This document shows positions 35,801 through 44,149 of a stretch of 64,000 nucleotides of DNA, piece after piece. The notes beneath the pieces are model-generated. The model was not told where the DNA came from, did no database searches, and saw only the letters and a program-made list of their open reading frames with translations. The stretch's first letter is position 1. Each line of letters begins with the position of its first letter. The translations under genes and the position numbers were made by a program. Source of the stretch: Bacteroidota bacterium. Lineage in GTDB: Bacteria > Bacteroidota > Bacteroidia > Sphingobacteriales > Sphingobacteriaceae. The stretch is from positions 186,001-250,000 of the forward strand of contig JAMFRP010000019.1 of NCBI GenBank assembly GCA_026224775.1. The letters run 5' to 3'.

Positions 35801-36387
35801 TAACCCCATATTTGAATATTGGTGATGCAATGTATGCGCAAACTCCTTATGGCTTTCCGAACAGTAGTTTGGTTATAGGAAATGCGGAACCTAAGTTTTA
35901 TGGCGGCTATACCAACACATTTACTTACAGAAACTTTTCATTGACCAGTTTATTCAACTATTCATATGGTGGCCAGATACTTTATCTCTATGACATTAAT
36001 AATAATAGTGTAACTAATTTATCAAATAAAGGTGTTGGAATATTGGGAAGATGGACACCACAAAATACTTCGTCTGATATCCCGAAAGTGATCTACGGGC
36101 AAAATGGCAATATAGGCACTGCAAGTAATGACATTTTTAACGGTTCGTTTGTCAAGTTAAAATCTGTTACATTATCATACCAGTTACCTAAACTTCTAAT
36201 GCAGAAATGGCAAATCCAATCAGCTTCTATTTACGTGTCTGCCACCAACCTGTTTACGATAACAAAGTATCCAGGTCCTGATCCTGAGGTAAGTAATGAT
36301 CCCTATAGTTTAATAAGCGGCTATAGTGATGCAAGCTCTTATCCAACGGTTAAGCAATATATTATAGGTTTTAGAATTGGATTTTAA
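32896..36387 (+). CDS. SusC/RagA-family TonB-dependent transporter 2
   Basis: An 1163-residue outer-membrane transporter. Signal region with the shared N-terminal extension (MKFNAFSTAMP, then a hydrophobic run to about residue 45), STN domain (about 48-105, SLEKVLKLIKKQTGY), carboxypeptidase-regulatory-like domain (about 135-205), TonB-box-like DQVVVVGYG, plug (PLYVIDGVQL, ATAIYGSKAANGVVIITTKK) and barrel ending KQYIIGFRIGF. The STN domain links it to sigma 2/FecR 2. The barrel end (SATNLFTITKYPG) is nearly the same as that of the partial SusC 4 at the right window edge. It pairs with SusD 2, 12 bases downstream. The operon continues with redox and protease genes, hinting at a disulfide-bonded peptide substrate. 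Confidence 0.95.
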   Translation: MKFNAFSTAMPKVWLPPKLILVMKITTFLLIVTLTNVSAAAFSQITISEKNISLEKVLKLIKKQTGYLVFYNDQDLQYANKVDVDFKNATLGDVLRTCFTDQPLNYTIINNTIVIQKKEETLLDKIRSSLDMTVVFKGKVLNEKGDPISGVTIKIKNREGRTVSTNGEGNFTIAATNGDVLVFSFIGYKTKEVVLTAQTIVNVTLEAESAVLDQVVVVGYGTTKRKDLTGSVSSVDINEVKDVPFTSVDQALSGKAAGVQVVQSDGSPGGVAKIRIRGGTSILGGNDPLYVIDGVQLTVSDQYLQGAGEVPNPISGSDNNGGSISSSFSRGLNSLGGLNINDIESIDILKDASATAIYGSKAANGVVIITTKKGKYNQKPSIEFNYFTGFSTPIAQKVLDADQYKMILTEAAQNLSDAQTAAGQPVNSVANSILHTPNYLGTANTNWLNLVLRDGFEQNADFAVRGGGENSRYYTSFSYTGQDGVIKGTDFTRISGKVNLDNNITSKLRTVTNLDYGFTTNNITNGAYTQALLAPPTLAPYNADGSVNNFTGAELGGSVSSGIQNPLSLLNNGVNRGKTASLLGSVSVEYDILRNLKFKSVASVNYQQYNQIDYTPSTALIATDAGAGSSNNGLGTEGQTESTDLFFENTLTYNKQFNADNSLDVVAGTSWEEYKSNSFTANGESYPNDVTLTDLSSAAVTLPSTASSMQNSLLSFYARANYSYKDRYLFTFTGRSDASSKFPEGNRTALFPSGGVAWRISQEKFLSNVSWMDDLKLRASAGYTGSQNIGDYLYRTLYTPATYNGTNAVVPTQLGNNELKWESTLQKDAGIDFSFFKSRITGDIGIYEKKTSGLLFNETLAPSSSYGSVIANIADIRNRGLEIDLTGVIIKNKHFTWNSEFNISFNRSLVSNINQTFSDPNESGIYLGNTIIENGKPLGLFYGQQYEGIINTQAQLAAYKAKYSLYPYITPYLNIGDAMYAQTPYGFPNSSLVIGNAEPKFYGGYTNTFTYRNFSLTSLFNYSYGGQILYLYDINNNSVTNLSNKGVGILGRWTPQNTSSDIPKVIYGQNGNIGTASNDIFNGSFVKLKSVTLSYQLPKLLMQKWQIQSASIYVSATNLFTITKYPGPDPEVSNDPYSLISGYSDASSYPTVKQYIIGFRIGF

Positions 36388-36399
36388 ATTAATAAGAAA

Positions 36400-37809
36400 A
36401 TGAAGAAGTTAATATATATTTTACTGATTGTGGCTTTGTTTTCACAGTCCGCCTGTAAAAAGGAACTGAATGCGCTTCCACAGAATGCTGAAGTAGAGGG
36501 TAATGCGATAGTTGATGAGCCGAGTGCCAATGTAGCGCTTAATGGTGTTTATTATTGTTTTGCCAATGCCAATAATACCTCAACAAACTGGAATAATAAT
36601 AAAATAATGGGGTCTTTGTTTGCTGGTTACATCGGATCCGGAAATGGAGCTACTGATGATGAATCAGACATTTTTGGAAATACGGTCTATGGTACGGAAT
36701 GGGGTAGGTACTATACGCTGATTAATGCAGCCAATGGTGTTAACCAGGCTGTGCAAGCACTTGCCGATAATAAATTTGCCAATGGCCGTAAAACGCAGAT
36801 TTTGGCTGAGGCCCGTTTTTTAAGAGCGTTCGGGCATTTTAAATTGCTTAACTATTTTGGCCAATGGTTTGACGTTACCAGCCCCTACGGTATTATTATT
36901 GAAAACCAATTTAATACCTTAACCAACATTAACTTACCACGCAGTACGGTAAGTGCTTGTTATACTTTTATTTTGAATGACCTGGATTATGCCATAGCTA
37001 ACGCGGCAGATACCAATAGCAATGTTTATGCAAATAAATGGACAGCAATGGCGCTTAAAATGCGTGTGCTATTAAGCAGGAATCAGGGTGATGATCTAAC
37101 ACAGGCCATAACTTTGGGTAATACGATCATCAGCGGAAGCCCGTATTCACTGGAGCCGAATGAGAAGGATATTTTTTACACCAAAGGTTTGGCAAGCAGT
37201 GAAGTAATGCTGGGTATACAGCCGCAGGCTAATCAATATCTCTATTATTCGAATTCCAGTCTGGAATTTATAGGGGCATCATCTTTTTATGAGGCTAAGC
37301 CCGCTTTAGTTACTTTACTAAAGAACGATCCGCGTTATAGTTGGGTTATTGGGGCAGCGGATACCAATAATGTAGGTAATTATTATTTTATCAAATATAT
37401 TCAGCCCGCAAAAGTTTCAACCCAGCTTTCAGAAGTAGCATACGCTTTCCGTCTTTCAGAAGTATACCTCATGCTGGCCGAAGCCACAGTACGTTCGGGA
37501 GGAAGCCTGAGTACTGCAAGAGCCACGTTGGAAACTGTAATGAGCAAAGCCGGAGTAACAGATTTCACAGCAGTAAATGCAGCAACTACCGCCGACGCAT
37601 TATCGCAACAAATCTATTATGAGTATGCCCGCAACTTTGTTGGTGAAGACGGTATAGAGTGGATGGCTTTATTGCGCCTGCCGCTTGCAACGGTCACAGC
37701 AATACGACCTACCATAACCACCACCGTTCAATACATTTTACCTATTCCTCATGCCGAGTTTGTGAGCAACCCCAATATTGGAGCACAAAACCCGGGTTAC
37801 AGTAAGTAA
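36400..37809 (+). CDS. SusD/RagB-family outer-membrane lipoprotein 2
   Basis: A 469-residue surface lipoprotein with lipobox cysteine in SQSACKKEL (about residue 20). It carries the SusD helical repeats (ARFLRAFGHFKLLNYFGQWF) and a RagB end (FRLSEVYLMLAEATV; YEYARNFVGEDGIEWMALLR). Together with SusC 2 it forms the capture lid. It is of the same sub-class as SusD 4 at 62316 and differs from SusD 1 and 3. Confidence 0.95.
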   Translation: MKKLIYILLIVALFSQSACKKELNALPQNAEVEGNAIVDEPSANVALNGVYYCFANANNTSTNWNNNKIMGSLFAGYIGSGNGATDDESDIFGNTVYGTEWGRYYTLINAANGVNQAVQALADNKFANGRKTQILAEARFLRAFGHFKLLNYFGQWFDVTSPYGIIIENQFNTLTNINLPRSTVSACYTFILNDLDYAIANAADTNSNVYANKWTAMALKMRVLLSRNQGDDLTQAITLGNTIISGSPYSLEPNEKDIFYTKGLASSEVMLGIQPQANQYLYYSNSSLEFIGASSFYEAKPALVTLLKNDPRYSWVIGAADTNNVGNYYFIKYIQPAKVSTQLSEVAYAFRLSEVYLMLAEATVRSGGSLSTARATLETVMSKAGVTDFTAVNAATTADALSQQIYYEYARNFVGEDGIEWMALLRLPLATVTAIRPTITTTVQYILPIPHAEFVSNPNIGAQNPGYSK

Positions 37810-37829
37810 CAAATTATATAACAGATCAT

Positions 37830-37857
37830 CCTCAGTGTATCATTCGATGCGCTGAGG
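37830..37857 (+). promoter_or_regulatory. Intercistronic hairpin susD 2-tlpA
   Basis: CCTCAG (37830-37835) pairs with CTGAGG (37852-37857), 24 bases before the next ATG. No T run follows, so it probably affects mRNA stability or relative expression rather than ending transcription. Confidence 0.4.
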
Positions 37858-37881
37858 TAATCTTTAACTAATTAAGGAAGT

Positions 37882-38472
37882 ATGAAAATTAAGAGCTTAA
37901 TTTTTCTTGCTGTGTTTCTTATTGTTTATCAATGGACTGCAGCTAAGGGAAAGAGTTGTTTTATACCTGTCAACACCAGGCAAACAATGGCCGATACAAC
38001 TAAGGGGACTGTTGGCTCAATGGCACCAGGTTTTGAAACCAACGATATTAATGGGAAATTATTGAACCTGAAAGCGTTCAGGGGTAAATATGTGCTGCTT
38101 GATTTTTGGGCAAGCTGGTGTATCCCGTGCCGTAAAAGTAACCCACATTTAATCACCTTGTATCATAAATATAACGCAAAAGGTTTTGATATTATTGGTA
38201 TTTCTGATGATGATCAGCGGCAATTACAATGGAAGAATGCGGTAAAGCAGGATAGTACCGATTTATGGCATCAAATACTCAGAGGGGCAGCTGCAATTAC
38301 AGATAAAGCAAATGTTGCTAACCCTAATGACTTGCATCAGCTTTATAATATCCAGTCGTTGCCTGTTAAAATTTTGATAGACCCATCAGGAAAGATCATA
38401 GGCAGATATGGCGACAATGATACCACTGATGACGACCTGGATAAAGCGCTTGCCGCGATTTTTAAATATTAA
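37882..38472 (+). CDS. Short TlpA-type thioredoxin without DUF4369 domain
   Basis: A 196-residue exported protein: signal peptide (1-20), then a single thioredoxin fold with ASWCIPCRKSNP and the cis-Pro segment SLPVKILID. Unlike the other TlpA proteins here it lacks an N-terminal DUF4369 domain. Its C-terminal part, with the inserted segment before NIQSLPVK, resembles the 59806-61011 protein. Periplasmic disulfide reductase or isomerase; third gene of the susC 2 operon. Confidence 0.9.
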   Translation: MKIKSLIFLAVFLIVYQWTAAKGKSCFIPVNTRQTMADTTKGTVGSMAPGFETNDINGKLLNLKAFRGKYVLLDFWASWCIPCRKSNPHLITLYHKYNAKGFDIIGISDDDQRQLQWKNAVKQDSTDLWHQILRGAAAITDKANVANPNDLHQLYNIQSLPVKILIDPSGKIIGRYGDNDTTDDDLDKALAAIFKY

Positions 38473-38489
38473 ATTTTATTGAAGACAAT

Positions 38490-40361
38490 ATGAAAAAAAA
38501 TATGCTGATAGTACTGGTTCTGCTTTTTGCAGCAACCACGTTACATGCAAAGGGAATCAATCCGCCATCAAAAATTCCCTTAAGGGTTTTATATGTTGGC
38601 TACAATCCCCAAAAGCCCATGCCTGCTAAACTGGTTTGGTATATGCCATCTGAAAAGCGTTACGCGGAGTTTTATAAAAGCCGTATGCCGGCCTTTAAAA
38701 GTTTTTTGGAGAAGAACTTTACCGTAGTGAAAACAGTAGATGGCAGGGATTATGATGTAAAAATGTCTGACTCGGTTGATGTTACCATCTTTGATGCTTA
38801 CCCCGTTAAACTACCGGCAAATTTTGACCGCCCTGCAATTTTAATGGCAGCAGTTGCACCTGATATTGGAATATCTATAGGATTGAAATTCGATTGGTAT
38901 TGTCAATGTCTTGAAAGTGACGCGTTAAATATAAAAACCGGCCACGAAATATTTAATACACCCAATAAGGTTAATTTAACCATGGTTACCCGCCCAACTC
39001 CGGGTGGTTTTTTTAATGGATTTCAGGGCGCTAAAACGCCAAAAACAATGCCGATGTGGCGTGTGGTTAACGCTGATGGTATGGATGAAAAAAATCCTTA
39101 TCTGATTGGCATGGTTGCACATGGCGAAGGCTTTAGTGATTCGCCTGATGCCGAAGTAATATCGGGCGGAGATTGTCTGAAAAATGCGGAAGCTGTGGCT
39201 TTGGGCCGGCATGGAAATTATTTTATGTGGGGATTTGCCGCTTCTCCCGATTTTATGACTGATGAAGCAAACCTGGTTTTTGTTAATACCATATGCTACA
39301 TTAAAAAGTTTGATAGAAAACCCCCTATCGTCAAAAAAATACAACAGGCAACCCGCGAAGAGGTAGACGAAAAGATATATCGTGCCGATGAAGAATTGTA
39401 TAAAAAAAGTCTTATTTCCAGGAAGGAAGGTAACGAAAGACTGAAAAAAATGCAGCAGGATCTGAGGGATAAAAAGGCGGCAGGGCAGGACATTGGCAAA
39501 GGCAATGAAATGTTCCTGAAGATGACTTTATCTGATGAAGTTCAAAGTTTTGAAGACTATTTAAAGCAATGGGAAGGCCCGGAGCTTTTCAGACAATTTG
39601 GAACTGATACCAGATTATATTATAAATACTTTAAAGATAACTATGAATATTTTTACCCGGCTGGTTTTCAAAGCGTGCAGTTAGATAGCGATGCCCTGAA
39701 ATTGGGGATATCAAACAGAAGCCTGTTGATGCTTGAGAAATGCATTAGTTTGTTGCAGAAGGATGAAAATGATCCACTGGCACACCGACTTTTAGAACGC
39801 TATACCACCGAAAAATTTTCAACTGCACAGGAATGGAAAAATTGGTATGAAAAGAACAAAAGTAACCTGTTTTATACCGAGGCAGGTGGATTTAAGTTCA
39901 TGGTGAATACTTATGGTCAATGGCCTAACGCAAGCGACACTTCAGCATCGATTAAGCCGGAAAAAAGTACTGGGCCAACAGCGGGTGACCCGGTTAGTAT
40001 TACCGGGAAGCTTATCTACGGGACCAACAAAAAAAGCGCAGAAATAGTTATTGAAGCCGATATCTTAGATGGTTGGCACATTTATGCTTACCTGCCCCAG
40101 GGCAGCCCTTATATACTAGCTGAACCATTATTAGAATTACCAGAAGGTGCCAAAAGCGATACGAAAGGGTGGGAAAGTTCAGCCGGACTGCCATATCCCG
40201 GTTTTGATAACATATTTATTTATCAGGATATAGTCACTTTTAAAATCAATATAACAGATCTAAAACCGGGTGCTGTAATTAAATGCGGATTGTATTACCA
40301 AACCTGTAATGATAAAAAATGCCTTCAGCCTCAAAAGAAAATGATTGAGCTGAAATCTTAA
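38490..40361 (+). CDS. Fusion of a ThuA-like N-terminal part to a DsbD alpha domain
   Basis: A 623-residue exported protein (signal peptide 1-20). The first ~270 residues have a Rossmann/glutamine-amidotransferase-like look (LRVLYVGYNPQ at 31-41; MVAHGEGFSDSPDAEVISGG), comparable to ThuA-type proteins, but I see no catalytic triad I can trust. A charged, coiled-coil-like stretch (about 290-345) follows, then a helical middle. From about 505 the sequence matches the DsbD N-terminal domain: DGWHIYAYLP and the cysteine pair C606/C611 in YYQTCNDKKCLQ, with the same spacing as C131/C136 of the 25577 protein. It lies between two TlpA genes (17 and 43 bases away). I know of no described protein with this layout; the function is unknown but must be redox-linked. 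Confidence 0.7.
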   Translation: MKKNMLIVLVLLFAATTLHAKGINPPSKIPLRVLYVGYNPQKPMPAKLVWYMPSEKRYAEFYKSRMPAFKSFLEKNFTVVKTVDGRDYDVKMSDSVDVTIFDAYPVKLPANFDRPAILMAAVAPDIGISIGLKFDWYCQCLESDALNIKTGHEIFNTPNKVNLTMVTRPTPGGFFNGFQGAKTPKTMPMWRVVNADGMDEKNPYLIGMVAHGEGFSDSPDAEVISGGDCLKNAEAVALGRHGNYFMWGFAASPDFMTDEANLVFVNTICYIKKFDRKPPIVKKIQQATREEVDEKIYRADEELYKKSLISRKEGNERLKKMQQDLRDKKAAGQDIGKGNEMFLKMTLSDEVQSFEDYLKQWEGPELFRQFGTDTRLYYKYFKDNYEYFYPAGFQSVQLDSDALKLGISNRSLLMLEKCISLLQKDENDPLAHRLLERYTTEKFSTAQEWKNWYEKNKSNLFYTEAGGFKFMVNTYGQWPNASDTSASIKPEKSTGPTAGDPVSITGKLIYGTNKKSAEIVIEADILDGWHIYAYLPQGSPYILAEPLLELPEGAKSDTKGWESSAGLPYPGFDNIFIYQDIVTFKINITDLKPGAVIKCGLYYQTCNDKKCLQPQKKMIELKS

Positions 40362-40404
40362 ATATAAGCGTAAAACAAGTTTAATAACGCACTCCACTAA
40401 AAAT

Positions 40405-41544
40405 ATGAAAATTAAAATTTTAATACTTCTTGCAATACTGCCCTTTTTTGCGGCAGCTCAAACCCCCAGCTTTACTATATCCGGTAAAATCGGTAACCTG
40501 AACAAACCTGCTAAAATTTATCTCGATTACAGCGATAATAATTCGGGTGGTACTGATTCAACAGTATTGGTTGATGGTAAATTTAGCTTTTCGGGCAACA
40601 ACCCAGGTTTTTCATCAGCCCGCATTACGCTTGACCATACTGGCGAAGGCAAGCAGGCGTCCATATATAAAGGAGGCGATAATATATACTTTTATTTTAC
40701 CAACGAGCACCTGTCCATTGTTTCAGATGACTCCCTGATCAATGCGAAGGTTACGGGTTCAAAAGTTTATGATGAAAACGCTGCTTATAATAAAGCAATC
40801 GGCGGCTCTATCATGGAAATTGATAAAATTGCTAACGGAAGGTTTAACAGCGGTACTCCTGAACAAAGGAAGGACACAGCTTTTATAAAAGGAATTGACA
40901 AATGGTTCCGCAGCAAAATAGTGGACAGAACACAAAAACAAATACAATTTGCAAAAGACCATCCTGATTCATTTTTCGCCGTTGTAGCGCTGACCGAGTC
41001 AGCTGGGTCAAAATTAAATGTAGCACAGGTTGAACCAATTTTTAATGCCATTGATGAGAAATGGAGAATGACAGGCCTGGGTAAGCAATTTGCGAAACGC
41101 ATACAAGCAGCGAAAACTATAGTTGTAGGCGATAGCGCCCCGATAATTGCACTGAATGATGCAAATGGCAAACCAGTATCTTTAGCCGATTTGAAAGGAA
41201 AGATAGTACTGATTGATTTTTGGGCAAGCTGGTGCGAACCATGCCGCGCCGAAGGACCTAACCTGAAGGAACAATATAAATTATATAAAGACAAAGGTTT
41301 CGAAATTTTATCAGTTTCAATTGATACTGATAGAAAGAGCTGGTTAAAGGCAATTAGTGATGATGGACTTACCTGGTTACAGGTTTCAGATTTAAAAGGG
41401 TATCGTAGCGAAACGGTACAGTCTTACGGAATAGGAGGGGTGCCATCATTCTTCCTGGTTGACCGCACCGGTAAAATTATCGCCAACAGTAACCTTCAGG
41501 GTGCGGCACTGAATCAAAAACTTGCAGAGCTATTTAAAGACTAA
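40405..41544 (+). CDS. TlpA/DUF4369-type periplasmic thioredoxin
   Basis: A 379-residue protein: signal peptide (1-18, ILPFFAAA), DUF4369 domain (about 20-125, SGKIGNLNKPAKIYLDY), helical linker, thioredoxin domain with WCEPC and the cis-Pro region GGVPSFFLV. The acidic dipeptide (Glu-Pro) between the cysteines differs from the WCGPC members and should alter redox potential. Part of the susC 2 operon, between the fusion protein and the trypsin/PDZ gene. Confidence 0.92.
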   Translation: MKIKILILLAILPFFAAAQTPSFTISGKIGNLNKPAKIYLDYSDNNSGGTDSTVLVDGKFSFSGNNPGFSSARITLDHTGEGKQASIYKGGDNIYFYFTNEHLSIVSDDSLINAKVTGSKVYDENAAYNKAIGGSIMEIDKIANGRFNSGTPEQRKDTAFIKGIDKWFRSKIVDRTQKQIQFAKDHPDSFFAVVALTESAGSKLNVAQVEPIFNAIDEKWRMTGLGKQFAKRIQAAKTIVVGDSAPIIALNDANGKPVSLADLKGKIVLIDFWASWCEPCRAEGPNLKEQYKLYKDKGFEILSVSIDTDRKSWLKAISDDGLTWLQVSDLKGYRSETVQSYGIGGVPSFFLVDRTGKIIANSNLQGAALNQKLAELFKD

Positions 41545-41565
41545 AAGCCAGGCAATGGGTAATTT

Positions 41566-43269
41566 ATGGAAAAATATATTTTTTGTCTTTTAGCTATCCT
41601 TTTACGGATGGATGCAGGAGCATATTGCCAGCAAATTGACCGTAAGCTGGAAAAAACAATAATCGTAGCATACCAAAAAACCTACCCGGCATGTGTAAAG
41701 TTATTTGCTTACGATACAGTAGCCAGGCAACAGGCCGGAGGCCAATTCAGCGGGGTGGTAGTGAGTAAAGATGGCTACATACTTACGGCTGCACATGTTG
41801 CCGCACCTGGTATTGTATACAAGGTGACCTTCCCTGATGGTAAGGATTGTTTAGCAGTAGGTTTAGGTAAGATTGCGTTTGCAGAGGACAAAACACGCCC
41901 CGATGCAGCAATGCTGAAGATTATAACGGCGGGCACCTGGCCCTACGTGCTAATGGCTAATTCTGACAAGCTTAAGGTTTATGAGCCTTGTATTAGTTTG
42001 TCATACCCTGAAAGTTTATATCAGCCAAAACCTATCCTGCGTTTTGGTTATGTCTCGGCTATTAAAAATGAAAGGGGATTTATCAAATCAACCTGTATTA
42101 TGGAACCGGGAGATTCGGGAGGGCCGTTGTTTGATTACCTGGGCCGTTTGATCGGTATCCATAGCGCGATAGAAATTGCCGAAACAGATAATTACGATGT
42201 ACCGGTCAATATATATCTTAAATATTGGGATGCTCTGACAAAGCCCATAGTATACACGACACTTCCGACTGTTATAAATAAGGTTCCGAATGATCCACTG
42301 CATAAAGGTATAGTTGCAATACCCGGGCTTAAAAACAATGAGACTTTTAATAGTATAAAGTCTGCCCATAACAATAACTGTTATTTTGTTAAAAGCACTT
42401 TGAACGGAAAGGAACAAATAGTTACCGGGACATTATTCTCTCTTAAAGGATCGATCTTGAAAGAAAAACTTGAAAGTGTGTTGGTAAGTAAAAGTTCATT
42501 AGTTGGCACACATCCGGCCATTATTGATAAAAACGCTCACGTTATAAATGCCAGGATAATTGCACGTAATAAATCAAATGATCTGGTATTGATAGCACCG
42601 GAAACCTTACTTGCTGGTGGGATAAGTTATGTAAAAAAAACCGTGGACAGCTCAGCAATTACGGCGGGTACTTTCCTGGTTACAGCAAAGCCTGATACGG
42701 CGGGTGTTATCAGCATTTCAGGAAGTACCCTTTTCAACTTACCTAAGATGTCAAGTTCGGCATTCCTTGGTGTTGGGTTTAAATCAAAAGCAGCGCCGCT
42801 AAAGATTTCTTACATTTTTCTTAACCTGAATAAAAGTATTTATAGCCTAACTATAGGCGATGAAATAACCGGTATTAACAAGGATGCCGTAAATGATTTA
42901 GATGGCTTTTTTAAAGAGGTGAACCGATACTGGCCCGGAGATACGGTTCAATTAACAATACGACATGCCGGACAAAGTCATAAGGAAAACATTGTTTTAG
43001 ATACCATACCCCAACGGCATTTTAATCATCCAGCTGAAAAATTTGCTGGTGGCAAAAGCGTAAGGAGAGATGGTTTTAACGGAGTTTTTACACATGATGC
43101 CATTATCGAACCTTACCAGTGTGGAAGCCCTGTGTTTGATGTTAGCGGAGATTTTTATGGACTTAATATAGCGCGTTTTAGTCGCACAAGTACTATCGTT
43201 TTGCCCGCAACAACAATTTACGATTTTATAAACACGTCACTGATCGATAGCAAAGTATTGCCGAATTAA
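41566..43269 (+). CDS. Trypsin-like serine protease with PDZ and a degenerate second protease half
   Basis: A 567-residue exported protein (signal peptide to about 22). The first half is a chymotrypsin-fold protease with a full triad: H77 (TAAHVAAP), D113 (RPDAAML) and S184 (PGDSGGPLFD). Residues about 399-480 form a PDZ-like domain (FLGVGFKSK, GDEITGINKDAV). Residues about 250-395 and 490-560 look like a second protease domain split around the PDZ, with D339 (NDLVLIAPE) and PYQCGSPVFD aligning to the Ser loop, but with Cys519 in place of the nucleophile Ser. A Ser/Lys-rich stretch (SVLVSKSS) stands where the His motif should be. HtrA-like quality control or substrate cutting in the periplasm is likely. 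Last gene of the susC 2 block. Confidence 0.75.
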   Translation: MEKYIFCLLAILLRMDAGAYCQQIDRKLEKTIIVAYQKTYPACVKLFAYDTVARQQAGGQFSGVVVSKDGYILTAAHVAAPGIVYKVTFPDGKDCLAVGLGKIAFAEDKTRPDAAMLKIITAGTWPYVLMANSDKLKVYEPCISLSYPESLYQPKPILRFGYVSAIKNERGFIKSTCIMEPGDSGGPLFDYLGRLIGIHSAIEIAETDNYDVPVNIYLKYWDALTKPIVYTTLPTVINKVPNDPLHKGIVAIPGLKNNETFNSIKSAHNNNCYFVKSTLNGKEQIVTGTLFSLKGSILKEKLESVLVSKSSLVGTHPAIIDKNAHVINARIIARNKSNDLVLIAPETLLAGGISYVKKTVDSSAITAGTFLVTAKPDTAGVISISGSTLFNLPKMSSSAFLGVGFKSKAAPLKISYIFLNLNKSIYSLTIGDEITGINKDAVNDLDGFFKEVNRYWPGDTVQLTIRHAGQSHKENIVLDTIPQRHFNHPAEKFAGGKSVRRDGFNGVFTHDAIIEPYQCGSPVFDVSGDFYGLNIARFSRTSTIVLPATTIYDFINTSLIDSKVLPN

Positions 43270-43322
43270 ATGAACCATACATGCCTTTAAATCCATAAAT
43301 CAAAAAACGGTCACCGAGAATG

Positions 43323-43368
43323 TTAATGGAAATCTCTTTCGTTCTTTATAGTTGATCATTACTTCAAT
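43323..43368. repeat. 46-base repeat, copy 2
   Basis: Identical at 44 of 46 positions to 30636-30681. Here it lies 54 bases after the trypsin/PDZ gene and about 97 bases before the sigma 3 start. In both places the repeat comes between an operon end and an ECF sigma gene. Confidence 0.7.
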
Positions 43369-43416
43369 TCATTTGCAGCTCACAACCGTAATAATAATTG
43401 CTCATCTAATGCCGCC

Positions 43417-43448
43417 TGTGTTATTCGGTTTTTTATTATGTATTTTTG
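43417..43448 (+). promoter_or_regulatory. Candidate promoter of the sigma 3 gene
   Basis: TGTG at 43417-43420, 20 bases, then TATTTTTG at 43441-43448, an exact match to the Bacteroidota TAnnTTTG box with one mismatch in the upstream TTTG box. The start codon at 43465 is 17 bases further. Confidence 0.5.
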
Positions 43449-43464
43449 ATTTTGAGAAAAATAA

Positions 43465-44037
43465 TTGGCAGCGTATAACACCCTTTTGGATGACGAGTTA
43501 GTTTCTCTGTTAAAACAGGGAGACCAAAGGGCGTATACGGAGATTTATGCGCGTTATCATGCCGGAATTTATATTCATATCTTTAATCGGCTTCGTATCC
43601 GGGAGGACTCAAAGGATTTGGTTCATGATTTGTTCAGCAGCCTATGGCATAAAAGGGAAGAATTTAATTTACACATTTCTCTTAAAGCATATTTATATTC
43701 AGCAGCACGTTACAAAGTTTTTGATTGGATATCCCATCGTGAGATTCAGTCAAAATATGTGAGTTCTATCAGTAATTTTATGTCAGTCGGCGAGTGTGTT
43801 ACTGATCACCGTGTCCGCGAAAGACAGTTGATGGAATTAGTGGAGTCAGAAATTGCTGCATTGCCGCCAAAAATGCGTGAAATATTTGAGCTGAGCCGGA
43901 AAGGGTCATTTTCTCATAAGGAAATTGCAGAAAAACTTAATATTTCAGAGAAAACGGTAAAAAAGCAAGTCAATAACTCGCTGAAAATATTACGCGCTAA
44001 ATTAGGAACCACAATTTTTACCGCCTTTTTCCTTTAA
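43465..44037 (+). CDS. ECF-type RNA polymerase sigma factor 3
   Basis: A 190-residue sigma factor with region 2 (AYTEIYARYHAGIYIHIFNR, EDSKDLVHDLFSSLW) and region 4 (KMREIFELSRKGSFSHKEIA, NISEKTVKKQV). It starts with TTG: a stop codon lies directly before it and the next ATG would remove region 2. The product then begins MAAYNTLLDDEL, aligned with MANLKTLNDYEL of sigma 2. Sigma 2 and 3 are close paralogues. The matching FecR 3 follows after 112 bases. Confidence 0.9.
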   Translation: MAAYNTLLDDELVSLLKQGDQRAYTEIYARYHAGIYIHIFNRLRIREDSKDLVHDLFSSLWHKREEFNLHISLKAYLYSAARYKVFDWISHREIQSKYVSSISNFMSVGECVTDHRVRERQLMELVESEIAALPPKMREIFELSRKGSFSHKEIAEKLNISEKTVKKQVNNSLKILRAKLGTTIFTAFFL

Positions 44038-44112
44038 AATGACAGGATGTTAAAAAAAAGTTAAAATATCTTTAACTTTTCTACGCCCAAGGCCTGCTTC
44101 AACCGACTCTAT

Positions 44113-44138
44113 CTATAATTCCCTTAAATGGGTTATAG
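44113..44138 (+). repeat. Imperfect hairpin before the fecR 3 start
   Basis: CTATAA-TT-CCC (44113-44123) pairs with GGG-TTATAG (44130-44138), with a two-base bulge, 11 bases before the ATG at 44150. Less perfect and less close than the repeats before fecR 1 and 2, but in the same place. Confidence 0.45.
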
Positions 44139-44149
44139 TTTTATAATGG

